A stretch of DNA of 64,000 bases. Source: Ascaphus truei. Lineage: Eukaryota > Chordata > Amphibia > Anura > Ascaphidae. A program made the position numbers and the translations under genes. A model generated the notes under the pieces. It was not told the DNA's origin, did not search any database, and worked only from the letters and a program-made list of their open reading frames with translations. Below are positions 1 to 10,582 of the stretch, piece after piece; positions within the stretch are counted from its first letter, which is position 1, and every line of letters starts with the position of its first letter. Location: the NCBI GenBank assembly GCA_036426205.1, contig CM071570.1:55705229-55769228 (forward strand), read 5' to 3'.

Positions 1-257
1 CTGGATCAAAATACTGTAAATACAAGTATCTGTTGTCTAAATGTAGCATAAGTTGAATTTGGACATATGTCTTTTTTCAACCATCTACTATTTAACTATA
101 TAACAAGATAATTATACATAATTATGTAAGATATTACGTACATAGGCTTAAGGTGCCAAATGTTGGCTTCCCCGAATACTTATTCAGCCCATCGGCACCA
201 ATTTGTCCATTGCATGCTTGCTGGGAGTCATGCCATGAATGAATGTACTGCTTATGG

Positions 258-560
258 CAGTGGTTGTCAACCTATTTTTGGTTAGGGAACCCCATAATTC
301 GATTGTGCAATTCTGGGAAACCCCACCTCGTCTCTCGTGCCCTCCCCCCATCTCTGGCCCCCTGTCTCTTGTGTCTCTCCCCCCTCACACTCTCCCCCTT
401 ACTCTCCCTCTCCCCCTGTCACTTACACCCACACTCCCCCTTATTTAGGGCATTGTATATTACAGATTATAGGCAAAACTGTGTCAAATTCTAGGCGTTA
501 TTGAAATCCCTGCTCTCCAATTGGTCAAAATTCCGGGCATTATACATTTAGTAATGGGCC
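258..560 (+). mobile_element. hAT-like DNA transposon fragment (left end)
   Basis: The stretch opens with CAGTGGTTGTCAACC followed by a GGAACCCC block, the style of terminus seen in many vertebrate hAT non-autonomous elements. A C/T-rich low-complexity interior follows (about 340-445). I cannot find a matching right terminus or an 8-bp target duplication, so the family call is an inference and the right boundary is a guess. Confidence 0.35.
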
Positions 561-594
561 GGAATTTTTGGCACCCTGCCAAGTTTTTATTTCC

Positions 595-842
595 AGCCTG
601 CCCCCTTGCAGACACACTTACCAGAATGCCCTCCTACTGTCTCTGTGCGTCTTTCCTACCTACCAATTAGATTGTAAGCTCTTCGGAGCAGAGACTCCTC
701 TTCCTAACTGTTCATTTTTAAATCTGAAGCACTTATTCCCATGATCTGTTATTTTTGTTATTTGCTATTTATATGATTGTCATGTGCATTACTGCTGTGA
801 AGCGCTATGTACATTTATGGCGATATATAAATAAATACAACA
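595..842 (+). mobile_element. L2-like LINE 3' tail
   Basis: Non-coding 3' end of a non-LTR retrotransposon. It has ATTGTAAGCTCTTCGGAGCA, a GACTCCTCTTCCT block, GAAGCGCTATGTACATTTAT and a terminal ATATATAAATAAATA tail. The same ordered blocks recur at 35300-35515 (+), 40052-40320 (-) and 43600-43880 (+). Placement in the L2 group rests on the similar 3' end known from vertebrate L2 and on the ORF2 remnant attached to the 35.2 kb copy. The copy is 5' truncated, as usual for LINEs. Confidence 0.65.
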
Positions 843-977
843 CACTAAAATAATGGACGGCACTCCCACGCTGATCATACAAATTAATAAGAGGGGATAG
901 AGAAAAACATATAATTATAGGTGATAGATTCTCGGTATGCAAAATTGCTCAAACCCTCTGGTGAGGACTTGTTTCCA

Positions 978-1117
978 AAAGTCCTCCTCCAAAGTCCAGA
1001 AGGAGCAGGATCACCCCAGAAAAGAGCAAATAATATAGGTAAAATATTTACACAGTGTACACTATATTATTTTCTATTTTCTGGGGTGATCCTGCTCCTT
1101 CTAGACATTGGAGGAGT
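978..1117. repeat. Perfect-stem hairpin (inverted repeat)
   Basis: Left arm 978-1023 and right arm 1077-1117 pair. The inner 26 nt (998-1023 against 1077-1102) are perfectly complementary, centred on GGAGCAGGATCACCCC, and the rest of the arm pairs with a few mismatches. The loop is about 53 nt and AT-rich. The right arm runs into a TATAAATAAAGACATACATAC tail (1123-1150) like those ending frog LINE or SINE copies, so the hairpin may belong to a retroposon. Confidence 0.8.
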
Positions 1118-1152
1118 GATGCTATATAAATAAAGACATACATACATACAAC

Positions 1153-2599
1153 TACAACGTGATTTCTATCCCAAGCGATCACTTGGTTGGAATCTGGAAA
1201 AACAGCAGCACTTGGTTGCCGCCGGTCTTCTGGCAGTCAATGGATTAAAGCAGCAGTCTGCACTGCTCATAATATTTTTCTAACCTGTACCAGGGTTTCT
1301 ACGGAGCTGATCCTGTGGTCCCTTGACCTGGTTCCCAATTGACAAGATGGGGTTAGCTTTAGGAGATTTCTATTGATAGGTTTTTTTTGGTAGTTTGGTT
1401 GTAGAAACTACAAAAAAAAATGTATTCTCTTGTTGCTCTGAAACCAAAGGTCTCCGGAGGTCGCGGGACCACGGATTAGCCCTGAGGTAACTCCAGGTTC
1501 AAGTAAATTAGAAAACAAATCATTTGGGTGGGGTTGCTGGTTTTAATGATTGGGTACATAAGCAAGGGTAGCTACACAACTAAGGGGCAAGCGCAGTTAG
1601 TTATAGACACTGTCAGTAGATAATTGGATAAACCAGTCAGTCATTTTGAGTTATTGGTAATCCTTGAACATGAGTAGGGTTTAATAGACCTAAGAAAAAT
1701 CTTTCTGGAAGTCATGTCAAAGTTGCATTTTATGAGTGTACATATTCTAGCAGATAAATAGTTACTGATGCTACAGTACTATGACAACTTGATGTTTACA
1801 ATCCGGTTCTCCTGATTAAGAAATATCAACTTTTCCTCGCCTTCAGAAGAAATCGTTAACTTAACTTCATCCATCACTTGGTTTGCTCTTATGAGAAAGA
1901 AATTAGAAAGAAAGGCTGAGGTTGCAAAACTGTCTCTTCTAAGCCAATCTTCTTCACATTGGCATTTCACTAAGCAGTGCTCACCTCTGTCACAGGAAGG
2001 AATCTCTGTTGTACAACTATATCAAATGTTACATCAGAAATGAAATCCCATATGGGCATTTGTTGGTATGTGTGGAATTATAGTATTTGATATGCAAGCT
2101 ATTGTTGAGGTTGTGATTTCACAAATCTATGTCAGAGAAGGTATGATCAGCTCCGCTTCTGTAATAAAGTTTGCATTTAACTGAGTTAAATGCAGTTGGT
2201 AATATTTTTGGCTAGTACAATGCAGGGTAATTTGAAAAAAACAAACAAAAAAACACATTTTGATCTGTGGAGAGGAGAGCGAAGATAACTTATTTATACA
2301 TTTGCAAATAAATTATATTGCATTATTTGACTGAGTTCTTTTTCTTTGTTTCCTATCCCAAAGGCATACATTGTTCAGAGGTATAACTTTAGGTCTGCTA
2401 ATTGTTTTTTTTTTCTTACTTTTTTTCTTAGAGGGAATTACCACTCTCTTTGCGTGAAAAATGTGTATATCACATATATTTGGTCAATTATCCAAAAGCT
2501 TAACTCATATGAATCTCTTGAGTATGACAGCTATATTACTTATTCATCCCAGAGCTAGGGACCTTATCAACATTGTTTAGATCAATTCCCTACATGCAA
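1153..2599. other. No recognisable feature
   Basis: AT-rich unique-looking sequence. I see no gene, RNA or clear repeat. The short minus-strand open frame at 1779-1970 has no recognisable motif. Confidence 0.5.
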
Positions 2600-3160
2600 A
2601 CTAGACACAACCAGGGTTTATATGTAGTCAACAGCAAATGAAAATATCACTTGTAAGCACATTCACATGTCTCAGACAGGTCAACATTATCTCCTAGCAT
2701 ACAGTGCTTTCACTGCACCAAGATATTCTGGGAAATGACATGCAAATGAGCAGTGTCACTTTTTGCTTCAAATCCATTTTGACATGGACCTCTATAAGTT
2801 TATGGCTGCCGTATTACACAGCTTGTCAGTACAGCCTGGGTTAAAGAAGTGTATAGCCAGTAAACCTACTCACAGACAAGTGTTTTAACCTTTCGTTGCC
2901 ATCAGTGTGAGGCTGGTTATACTGGCTTTGCAATTTGAAGCTGGGATAGGTTTCAACCACACGTGAAATAAGTTATGATGGGTCGAAAAGTGACAAAAAC
3001 CCTCCACCATATAGCATACATCAAATTAAAATATCCCCTGTGTGCACATTCACACGTCTCAGACAGGACTGCAACCCTGCTTTTCCCCATTATCTCCAAG
3101 CATACAGTGCTTCCACTGCAGCTAGGAACTCTGGGAAATTACATGCATGAAGTCAACCAC
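2600..3160 (+). repeat. Two diverged direct copies of a dispersed repeat
   Basis: The block at about 2636-2745 (CACATTCACATGTCTCAGAC, CATACAGTGCTT, CTGGGAAATGACATGC) is repeated in the same order at about 3023-3148 with perhaps 15-20 percent divergence. Between them lies a second block around 2830-2890 (CCTGGGTTAAAGAAGTG). I recognise this as a common anuran-type interspersed repeat, but I cannot assign it to a transposon class. Confidence 0.6.
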
Positions 3161-4190
3161 ACTTTGTTCTTTAACTGTGCACATATTCCCTACATTTGTG
3201 GGGAATGGTACATTAATTTTCAACATGACACACATCTCTATGCAGATAACCACTGATGGAGCTGTTCTCCCAAGCCAGTCTCAAAACCATCATACCCAAG
3301 TGTGTAGCCTCAAAAATACAAGAATATATCATCAGTATTACCATTAGCAGGCTTAGTACCAAACCAAGACTAATTCCAGCAAGGCAATGGCAGCTTAAAA
3401 GACTGCTGCGGGATGTTGAATGTACAAATGTGAGCGTAGCCACACTTTATGCAACTACTGTAGATGGTAACATGGAATTATGAACAACCAATTCTAGTCT
3501 CTTGAACACAATGCATTAGCTATGCAAAAAGTGCAAATGTAATTAAAACCGCAATAAAACCGTATGAACATAAACTTTCAAAGTAATATGTTTGGCAGAT
3601 CGGTTTACAAAAAACCCAAACAGAATAAGAAAACCGTATGATTCCTAGATCCAAATCAAACAGTACCAATGACTTCAAATCATACAGTACAATAGACCAC
3701 TGTATATCATCACTATACCAGTAAACACTACATGCTATCTAGGAGGTAACAGAGTAAAGGAAAGGAATATGGAGAAAAAATATCACAGCAAGGTTACTGT
3801 TGTATTAATGTTCCTAAGATGCACCCTGAGGAATGGAAAAGATAAATGTGTCCCTGGAGAGGAGTGGAGAGGTCATCATGGGGGTATCGTCCTGCTGCAG
3901 GGCTGCCTCTCTGTGAAGGGAAGATGCCCAATCAGAAACTGCAGTATAGTTGTGGCTGTGGGTTTTTCCCTGTTTCAGTCTTGCTTGGAAAGTTAAGGAC
4001 AATGAAACCAATGCTGTAACTGTGTCTGAGGTAATCATTCTGCTACATACAGTAAGATGATCATGCCAGTATAAAACAGGAGATATTTCTAATTTTATGT
4101 GCGTTGATATTTGGTTTTGAAATCACCCATACATTTCAGCCTAGTTCCGACAAAAACTATATATCTTCAACATTTTTATTGCCTAGCATA
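3161..4190. other. No recognisable feature
   Basis: AT-rich sequence. Short open frames at 3769-3996 and 3814-4038 lie on opposite strands of the same DNA and have no recognisable domain. Confidence 0.45.
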
Positions 4191-4191
4191 T

Positions 4192-4192
4192 C

Positions 4193-4249
<57 letters not shown>
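4192..4249. repeat. Compound (GT)n-(AT)n microsatellite
   Basis: A GT run passes into an uninterrupted AT run to 4249. A further short TG run lies at about 4307-4325. Confidence 0.95.
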
Positions 4250-4250
<1 letters not shown>

Positions 4251-4593
4251 CCAATAAAAATATCACAGTTTTTTGTTGCCTTTTTCACCCACCATAACTT
4301 CAAATGTTTGTGTGTGTGTGTGTGTACAGCAGTGTATAAACACAATCACATACACTGAACATATACATACATAATATACAATAATACAATAATATGTTAC
4401 AGTACTACACTATTCCTATCTCAATGCTGCTAAAATTCCAAGGGATCCCTACAGCTGAAATTTTCCAAAAAAAAGGACCTACGCCCAAAAAAGGGAGAAA
4501 AAGGAACAACAATGTACAGATGTTCTTACTGTGAGTTAAATACAATTAAGTGTACTGATAATACACACTCACATGAGTAAAATCCTCTATTCG

Positions 4594-5030
4594 ATGTGTC
4601 AGGCCCGGGCCATAGAGGGGTGAGGAGAGCGGATGCGCGCTAACGCTGAGGCTCGCCTGCTTAAGTCAGCGCGATTCCACGGACTTGCAGGCGAGCCAGC
4701 GTGCGTGAAGGGAACCGGGGGGAGGTGGTTTGAGGCGGGGCAGTGACGTTGCTGGGCCAATCGCCCGCAATGCACTGACGTCAATGTCACGGCGCTGACG
4801 TCACGGCGCCGTGACGTTGACGCTGCTTAAGGCTGATTGGATGTTTTCAGCCGACAGCGTGCTGAAAAACAGCTTGGTGCTCGGCTGAAAACTCCAAAGC
4901 CTCCGCACGCCTACGGACGCTCGCGTGAGCCCCCTCTCAAGGCATCCTCATTGAGGATGCAGGGGCTCAGCGCGGAGCGTCCACACGCCTCAGCGCTGAT
5001 TGTCCTTCTATGGACGCAGCCTCAGAGTGG
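4594..5030. repeat. GC-rich, CpG-rich dispersed repeat with imperfect ends
   Basis: An abrupt GC- and CpG-rich island in an AT-rich setting. The left end carries GGGCCATAGAGG and the right end CTATGGACGCAGCCTCAG, which is partly its reverse complement. The end sequence resembles the ends at 21092-21457 and 26415-26750 (TTAGGCTGAGTCC-like on one strand), so the three look like one transposon family. It contains two TGACGTCA octamers (about 4777 and 4796) and the 20-nt palindrome ACGTCACGGCGCCGTGACGT at 4798-4817. The open frames here are not genes. Confidence 0.55.
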
Positions 5031-5212
5031 AGGATATACTAATAAATGGTCTTTGTGGATCAATATGAAGTAGGAGTAACTCCTAAAATAAGGGGGGGGG
5101 AAAGTTGTATTGCACCACTAAAATCACATTTACAGAATTTCTTCAAACATATTGCATGTATTAGGAATCACCCAGCATGGTCTTTGTCTGTGACTCCTGC
5201 TGCAGTGTGTGT

Positions 5213-5215
5213 GTG

Positions 5216-5264
<49 letters not shown>
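5213..5264. repeat. (GATA)n microsatellite
   Basis: About 12 uninterrupted GATA units following a short GT run. Confidence 0.97.
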
Positions 5265-5698
5265 CACAAAATGCAATAACCTATGGGCTTAGGGCTTCCC
5301 ATCTTGTTTCTTTTTGACCCTTTGTTTCTTGGGGCATGTGTGTTCCAGCACAAGAAGTAAAATTGTAAGTGTTACAGGAGACAAATGAAAAGCGGCTTTG
5401 TAGCCTATAAGGCACTGTAAGGAAACCAAGAGATTACCATTTTTCATTTCATTTACAATATTAATATACTCTAATTCAATTAATCTCACTAGATTTTTTT
5501 TATTAGCGGTCCATCATCGTGGTCTCTCCAGGCTCCACTTTCCCCCCAAATATTTTTCCCTCAGATGAATAATGCCCGTCGGCAAAGGGGCTTCTGGCTC
5601 AGTGATGTAGTGATCATATTTCCACACAATTACAAATTGCTGTCTGCAGAGCCAGGGGTTGTGTGAAAACCTTGAGTAATGATCACTTTGGTCACACA
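5265..5698. other. No recognisable feature
   Basis: Unique-looking sequence leading up to the left boundary of the large duplication. The minus-strand open frame at 5514-5750 crosses that boundary and has no recognisable domain. Confidence 0.45.
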
Positions 5699-5999
5699 CC
5701 GAGAGGTTCTCTGATTGGGATTCCACAAAGTAAATAACAAAAATGAGCAATACAGATTACTGCACTAAAATATATTGCTCTTATTTTGTAAGGCCACAGA
5801 AACATGAGATTGTTTTAGTACACTGATCTCTGTAAAGTTACTGCTTTGTTAAAAACAAAAAAAACTATTTTAATATTTGGTTAATTATTTACAAATTGTA
5901 ATAAATAAGCACAGGTAACTAATTGAAACAAATTATTCGTTTTTTCTTCCCTAAACCACCTCCCTCCCCACCAACAAATTAGTAAAACCATTATGTTAA

Positions 6000-6915
6000 A
6001 GCAGCAATACTACTTTCCAACTTTGTTCTTATTTTTATATGTAAAGCATGTGACATTCTACTTTCTTACCTAAGCTGACTATCGTCTGGTGCTCCTGTTA
6101 TAAATCTGTCAAAATCCTGATTGTGAGCCTAACATAATGGCTGCTTCAGTTAATGTAACACAGCAGCTACAATGTATCCTTATATTACTAAGGTAACATC
6201 TATTGTTACAATTTATAGCTCAAACTGCTGGGAGCATTTGCAACAAATGATCTCAAACAGTAAAAGTGTTGCAAAGATCTTGCGCTGCTTGGGGGGTGGG
6301 TTAAAACCTGCTATAGAAATAAAAGGATGTTTTAACACTCATTTAAAGCTGCAGTTCAGTCAATATCCTGCATGTGTGTTTTTTTTAATAAATCAGTTCT
6401 GTAGTAAGAAAAAATACTTTTAGCATTTTCTGTTTTTAAAAAAACAACTTTGAAAGACCAATTTTCTTGTATTCTATTTTAATAGCCATTTGCTAAGGCA
6501 CTGCCCCTTCATGTCCTGTCACAAGCCCTGGCACACCCCTTTGTTAGCCCTGCCCTCCCTCTAGCACATGTCAGTGCAGGAGTGCTCATGAATATTCATG
6601 AGCTTCCACTGAGAGACAGAAGCAGAAGAAAAACATATGCCAGCTCTAATTATGTCACCAAATTTTGCCTATCAATACATGGAGAACGAATTGACTGGCA
6701 GCTACACAGTTCTTTAGGTAATTAGAGATTGCACACATGAAACTATTGAAGTAAAAAAATAAATGTAAAAATAAAATTAAAAAAAGACTGAACTGCAGCT
6801 TTAAAATGGCATTAAGCATTTAATTAAAACAAAAAAAGGTCACTATTAAATAATACTACAGGACTGGTTTATTTAAGAAAACAAAAACATATAAGATTTA
6901 ACATGTTTTGCTGCT
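6000..6915. mobile_element. TTAA-flanked MITE (outer element, copy A)
   Basis: Flanked by TTAA at 5996-5999 and 6916-6919. The ends are AGCAGCAATACT and the complement of CATGTTTTGCTGCT, giving a short imperfect terminal inverted repeat (AGCAGCAA). A TTAA target duplication is typical of piggyBac and Kolobok superfamilies, and the lack of CCC ends makes Kolobok-like more likely (inference). A second TTAA MITE is nested inside. Related copies without the nested insert are at 14875-15382 and, in part, 36571-36777. Confidence 0.7.
6347..6800. mobile_element. TTAA-flanked MITE nested in the outer MITE (copy A)
   Basis: A perfect 15-bp terminal inverted repeat, AGCTGCAGTTCAGTC at the left and its complement at the right, with TTAA at 6343-6346 and 6801-6804. 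Length is 454 bp with no coding capacity. Aligning the host element with its relatives (14.9 kb, 36.6 kb) shows this segment is an insertion: GCTATAGAAAT...CTCATT and ATGGCATT are contiguous in the 36.6 kb copy. Confidence 0.82.
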
Positions 6916-7965
6916 TTAACTTTTCAATAAGTAGATTTTGTAGACTCGCACTACTTGTTTTCTTTAGAGCTGAAGTCAGTGTTTCGTTGGCAGACACTCC
7001 ACTTTTACAAATGGAGCTAAACGCAAATTCATAAAATAAGGTCTTTAGATTAGAACGCTTTGGTTAACGTTTACAGCAACGGCAATTACTGTGATTGATA
7101 AGACTGATGACCAAGTAAACAATACAGTTTTATACTACCCCAGATGACAGGCAAAAAGGATTTTTGTAATATTCAAAATGTTACCCAGTTTGTTTATAGT
7201 GCTACTGCTGATGTAAATCAGTTGAAAGAGAAGACTTTAAAATATATGAATTATTATGGGCTCTGGCAAAGTAACAATCCGGAGTTACAATTTATCAGGG
7301 CTCTCAGACACAGGAAAACCACTGCTTGGGAAAAAATGTAATAATGAACAAAGCCTTGCTCCATGAACTCTTCAGGCATTTGAGTATAACATGAAATATA
7401 GTGATTTAATGAGAAGTGAATGGAGAGGTCACGGATTATAGAAATGCTCCCCGAAAAACCGGCAACTGTAAGAAAACAGAAGAATCGGAGGTTCTGGAGG
7501 ATTAACACTGTTGCACCAACTATTGTTAGATATATTTGATTCTGCTAATGATAATTCACAGAAAGCATAAAAAGCTCCAAGAGGTTTTATAATGAGGTAT
7601 TTCATATGACAAGTTCTTCACTTTATTATTTAAGCAGGCGCAGGAAGAAAGCATGTAACAATTAAGGGATTTTTCATTCACTGTGTGCTTTCCTAGTTGA
7701 CATATGATTTTGAGGAATTTATACGAAGACTTTTACAATGCTGTAATTTACCATCTTACATTTTTAAGCTTATCTGTAAACACATTCAATTGATTCCCCA
7801 TAAATGCATATCACACCTTTTTTTTACTTCACATTTTTTTACCCCACACAGTTTTTCCAGCCCCATAATGTTGAAGAATTGTGGCAATGTTGCTTATCTC
7901 AGAAAAACAGCAGCCTTTGCTACATACTTTCATTTGGATTATACCTTTTACTTCTGGGAAATGTG

Positions 7966-8045
7966 TGTGTGTGTGTGTATGTGTGTGTCTCTATGTGTAT
8001 ATGTATATATTGTATGTATGTATGTGTGTGTATATATATATCTAT
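7966..8045. repeat. (GT)n/(TATG)n/(TA)n microsatellite
   Basis: GT, GTAT and TA runs. The same array is present in copy B at 12507-12592. The open frames across it (7697-8104, 7804-8085, 7881-8093) are microsatellite translations. Confidence 0.9.
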
Positions 8046-8065
8046 CAGAAAAAAAGAAGAAAAAA

Positions 8066-8199
8066 AGAGCCCGATCTTCGTGTAATAAAGTAAGTAAAAT
8101 TTAATATAACATGGACATCACGATTGAAAACTCACAAGATTCCAAACAATAAAAGCATTGTATGAGTGATACTCATGCTCCGACCCGTCGTGTGTTGTC
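8066..8199 (+). mobile_element. Truncated arm of foldback element F
   Basis: Begins GCCCGATCTTCGTGTAATAA and runs through ACTCATGCTCCGACCCGTCG, the outer part of the arm that is complete at 9070-9620 and 12615-13140. It stops at 8199, where sequence turns into keratin-like coding DNA. Confidence 0.8.
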
Positions 8200-8292
8200 A
8201 AGATCCGCGAGTGGTATGAAAAGCAGAGTCCAGTTAGTAAGGCAGCTGACTACAGCCATTACTACAAGACCATTGCGGAGCTCCAAGCCAAG
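8197..8292 (+). CDS. Type I keratin, 3' end of exon 1 (partial)
   Basis: Type I keratins pair with type II keratins to form epithelial intermediate filaments. Read from about 8200, the frame is open and gives KIREWYEKQ, then [19 protein letters not shown], then QAK, about 31 residues. This matches the end of coil 1A, linker L1 and the start of coil 1B, where family members carry a KIxxWYxKQ stretch followed by DYSxYYKxIxxL. The lysine codon at 8290-8292 is followed directly by GTAGGT, a good splice donor, at the place where exon 1 of type I keratin genes normally ends. The upstream head and coil 1A are missing: at 8197-8199 the sequence becomes a foldback-repeat arm. I could not find exon 2 downstream. 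It may be a gene remnant, a captured fragment or a misassembly joint. The family call is strong, but whether it belongs to a functional gene is unknown. Confidence 0.7.
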
Positions 8293-8584
8293 GTAGGTTG
8301 GCACATTCTGAGCAGTGTTTACTTGTCAGTGGCCTTTTCACCGTCGTGGTCCGTACATGTAAAGAGTCTGCAATACTGATAATCCTCTTACATGTTCACA
8401 GCTATTTTATTATTTCTCACCAACTTCAAGTTGCAAAATGACTTTCCTCTATACCGCTAGTAGTTAATCTACTGTATCATATAGTATATATATACTGTAT
8501 ATATATAATCTTATTGTACACTGTCATGTATCTGTGTAACCACTACACTTGTTGTACTGCAAGCTTGGGATACATATATATATA
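8293..8584. other. Probable keratin intron 1 start, otherwise unassigned
   Basis: Sequence after the GTAGGT donor. It is non-coding and ends in TA-rich microsatellite at about 8480-8584. No acceptor plus keratin exon 2 could be identified. Confidence 0.4.
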
Positions 8585-8740
8585 CAGTGGTCGACAAATC
8601 ACCAAAAAATCTACTCGCCGAACAAAAAAATCTACTCGCCACCTAGTATCAAACGTGTGCTGCTTGGGCCAATAGGAGCTCGCCACGATGTTAAATCCAC
8701 TCGCCCGGGGCGAGCAAATGTATAGGTTTGTCGAACACTG
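8585..8740. mobile_element. Short TIR element E set in TA repeats
   Basis: Ends CAGTGGTCGACAAAT and, on the other side, the complement of TTTGTCGAACACTG, giving an imperfect terminal inverted repeat of about 14 bp. Inside are repeated AAATCTACTCGCC motifs. TA dinucleotides flank both sides, so any target duplication is masked. A second complete copy is at 32669-32825 and a left end at 9723. CAGTG ends fit hAT or CACTA-like DNA transposons, and I cannot decide which. Confidence 0.65.
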
Positions 8741-8753
8741 TATATATATATAG

Positions 8754-9069
8754 ACAAAGAAAAAAGACTGCGCCTAGTGAAACTGGATATATTACCTGAA
8801 CTAGTATAATATATAGTTTTGGTGTTGAATGGTTGTAAAACACTCTAATAAGTATTGGAATTACCACAATATGATGTAAAACAATCACAAATTTGTGCAC
8901 TCAGTCAATAGCATACTATAATATCATACAATGCATTAATAAAAAAAATAAAAATGAAAATAAAAATATGATATAAAAACACAATATATGTTTAAAAATC
9001 GGATGGGTAAATGTATATCAATATTGATACCAAACCAATGGTGTGACCTAGAGAGGTCCGGCCAAAACT
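8754..9069 (+). repeat. Flanking arm R (left copy)
   Basis: The reverse complement of this segment is found at 13193-13506, and its outer 60 bases at 14167-14232 (AAGACTGCGCCTAGTGAAAC complement). It lies directly outside foldback F on both sides, so R plus F at 8754-9620 and F plus R at 12615-13506 are inverted copies of each other. Confidence 0.75.
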
Positions 9070-9620
9070 TGTCCAGATCTTTGTGTAATAACGTAAGTAA
9101 AATTTAATATAACATGGACATCACGATTGAAAACTCACAACATTCCAAACAATAAAAGCATTGCATGAGTGATACTCATGCTCCGACCCGTCGTGCGGGG
9201 TCCCTGCTCCACTGGAGGCGCTCCAGACTGACATCACGCCTCTGTGGGTGAAGTAACACCTTGTAGGTTCCTCCGGCAACTCCCGTCTCTTAGGTATAAG
9301 TTCCCTTCGTGATGAGTCCAAATAGACCGGAACGGAGTCTGGCTTCACTCTCCCAACTGGCACTGATTGTGAGCACTAATAAAATAGCAGTAGTAGCACG
9401 TCCCTACAAGGAACCTACAAGGTTTTACTTCACCCACAGAGGTGTGACGTCAGTCCGGAGCACCTCCAGTGGAGCAGAGACGCCACGGCGACAATACACG
9501 ACGGGTCGGAGCATGAGTATCACTCATACAATGCTTTTATTGTTTGAAATCTTGTGAGTTTTCAATCGTAATGTCCATGTTATATTAAATTTTACTTACG
9601 TTATTACACGAAGATCGGGC
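9070..9620. mobile_element. Foldback element F, complete copy
   Basis: Arms of about 200 bp at about 9075-9275 and 9405-9616 are reverse complements. The outer end is GATCTTTGTGTAATAA, and the middle of the arm carries CATGCTCCGACCCGTCG. The spacer is about 130 bp and includes GTGATGAGTCC-AAAT-AGACC. There is no transposase. Open frames at 9121-9363 and 9309-9557 are translations of the arms and are also found in the copy at 12615-13140. Class is uncertain. Confidence 0.8.
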
Positions 9621-9635
9621 GCTTTTTTCTTCTTC

Positions 9636-9638
9636 TTT

Positions 9639-9675
<37 letters not shown>

Positions 9676-9682
9676 ATATATT

Positions 9683-9722
<40 letters not shown>
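9636..9722. repeat. (TA)n microsatellite
   Basis: Long TA run with a few interruptions, immediately before the CAGTG end of the next element. Confidence 0.95.
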
Positions 9723-9725
<3 letters not shown>

Positions 9726-10220
9726 TGTTCGACAAATCACCCAAAAATCTACTCGCCACCTAGCCCCGCCCCCAGCCCCGCTTTTTAAAAAACAAAAACG
9801 AATAAATTCCTACCAAGAATAACATTAGTTTTTGACATTAGTTTATTTATTGTATTACATTATACTACAATTAGTCCTTGTTACATGTGTAAATGTTCCT
9901 GAACCCCATAACTAGTGCCTGGACGCCCCGCGTCACAATATCTAAAGCAGCAATCCCGCCTGGGATCTTACCTGATTCCGCAGTCCCTCAATGTCCAGGT
10001 ACCCTCATTCCTGCAATGTTATACATTGGAGGGGAGGTGTTCCTTAACTGTCTTCTGGGTTAGAGGGGATTCCGATGTCTTCCGTGTGAAGCTCGAGAGT
10101 TAGATCTGGAAGAAAGCAGAATAGGTTATTTCGGTGTAGGTATAGGGCAGTTAAGATATATATGGTAAATAAGAGATCCAGAGTGAGAGAGAGCGAGAGT
10201 GTGGATGAGAGACAGAGACA

Positions 10221-10221
<1 letters not shown>
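9723..10221 (+). mobile_element. Element E-type left end with longer, unassigned interior
   Basis: Starts CAGTGTTCGACAAATCACCC with an AATCTACTCGCCACC block, like the copies at 8585 and 32669, but then diverges into about 450 bp of other sequence (TAAAGCAGCAATCCCGCC near 9940, GA-rich near 10180). No matching right end was seen before the AC array, so this could be a longer relative or a join. Confidence 0.5.

Positions 10222-10272
<51 letters not shown>
10222..10272. repeat. (AC)n microsatellite
   Basis: About 25 AC units lying immediately before the left boundary of duplication copy B. Confidence 0.95.
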
Positions 10273-10273
<1 letters not shown>

Positions 10274-10582
10274 GACCCCGAGAGGTTCTCTGATTGGGAT
10301 TTCCACAAAGTAAATAACAAAAATGAGCAATACAGATTACTGCACTAAAATATATGTGCTCTTATTTTGTAAGGCCACAGAAACATGAGATTGTTTTAGA
10401 CACATGATCTCTGTAAAGTTACTGCTTTGTTAAAAACAAAAAAAACTATTTTAATATTTTGTTAATTTTTACAAATTGTAATAAATAAGCACAGGTAACT
10501 ATTGAAACAAATTCTTCGTTTTTGTCTTCCCTAAACCGACCACCTCCCTCCCCACCACAAATTAGTAAAACCATTATGTTAA

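Larger units (their letters stand above)
5699..8199 (+). repeat. Large direct duplication, copy A
   Basis: Matches 10278-12744 (copy B) almost base for base over about 2.5 kb, including two nested TTAA MITEs, the GT/AT microsatellite and the start of a foldback arm. The copies start together at CCGAGAGGTTCTCTGATTGG and separate at the shared GTGTTGTC. Copy A continues into keratin-like sequence, while copy B continues into the rest of the foldback element. Copy A looks the cleaner of the two. Confidence 0.9.

Noticed and set aside
7144..7341. 65-codon open frame in duplication copy A
   Set aside because: No recognisable domain, and it is interrupted in copy B, so it gains no support from the duplication.
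9121..9363. Related open frames here and at 12837-13040 that look like a conserved protein
   Set aside because: They are conserved only because they are translations of the same foldback element copied in opposite orientations.
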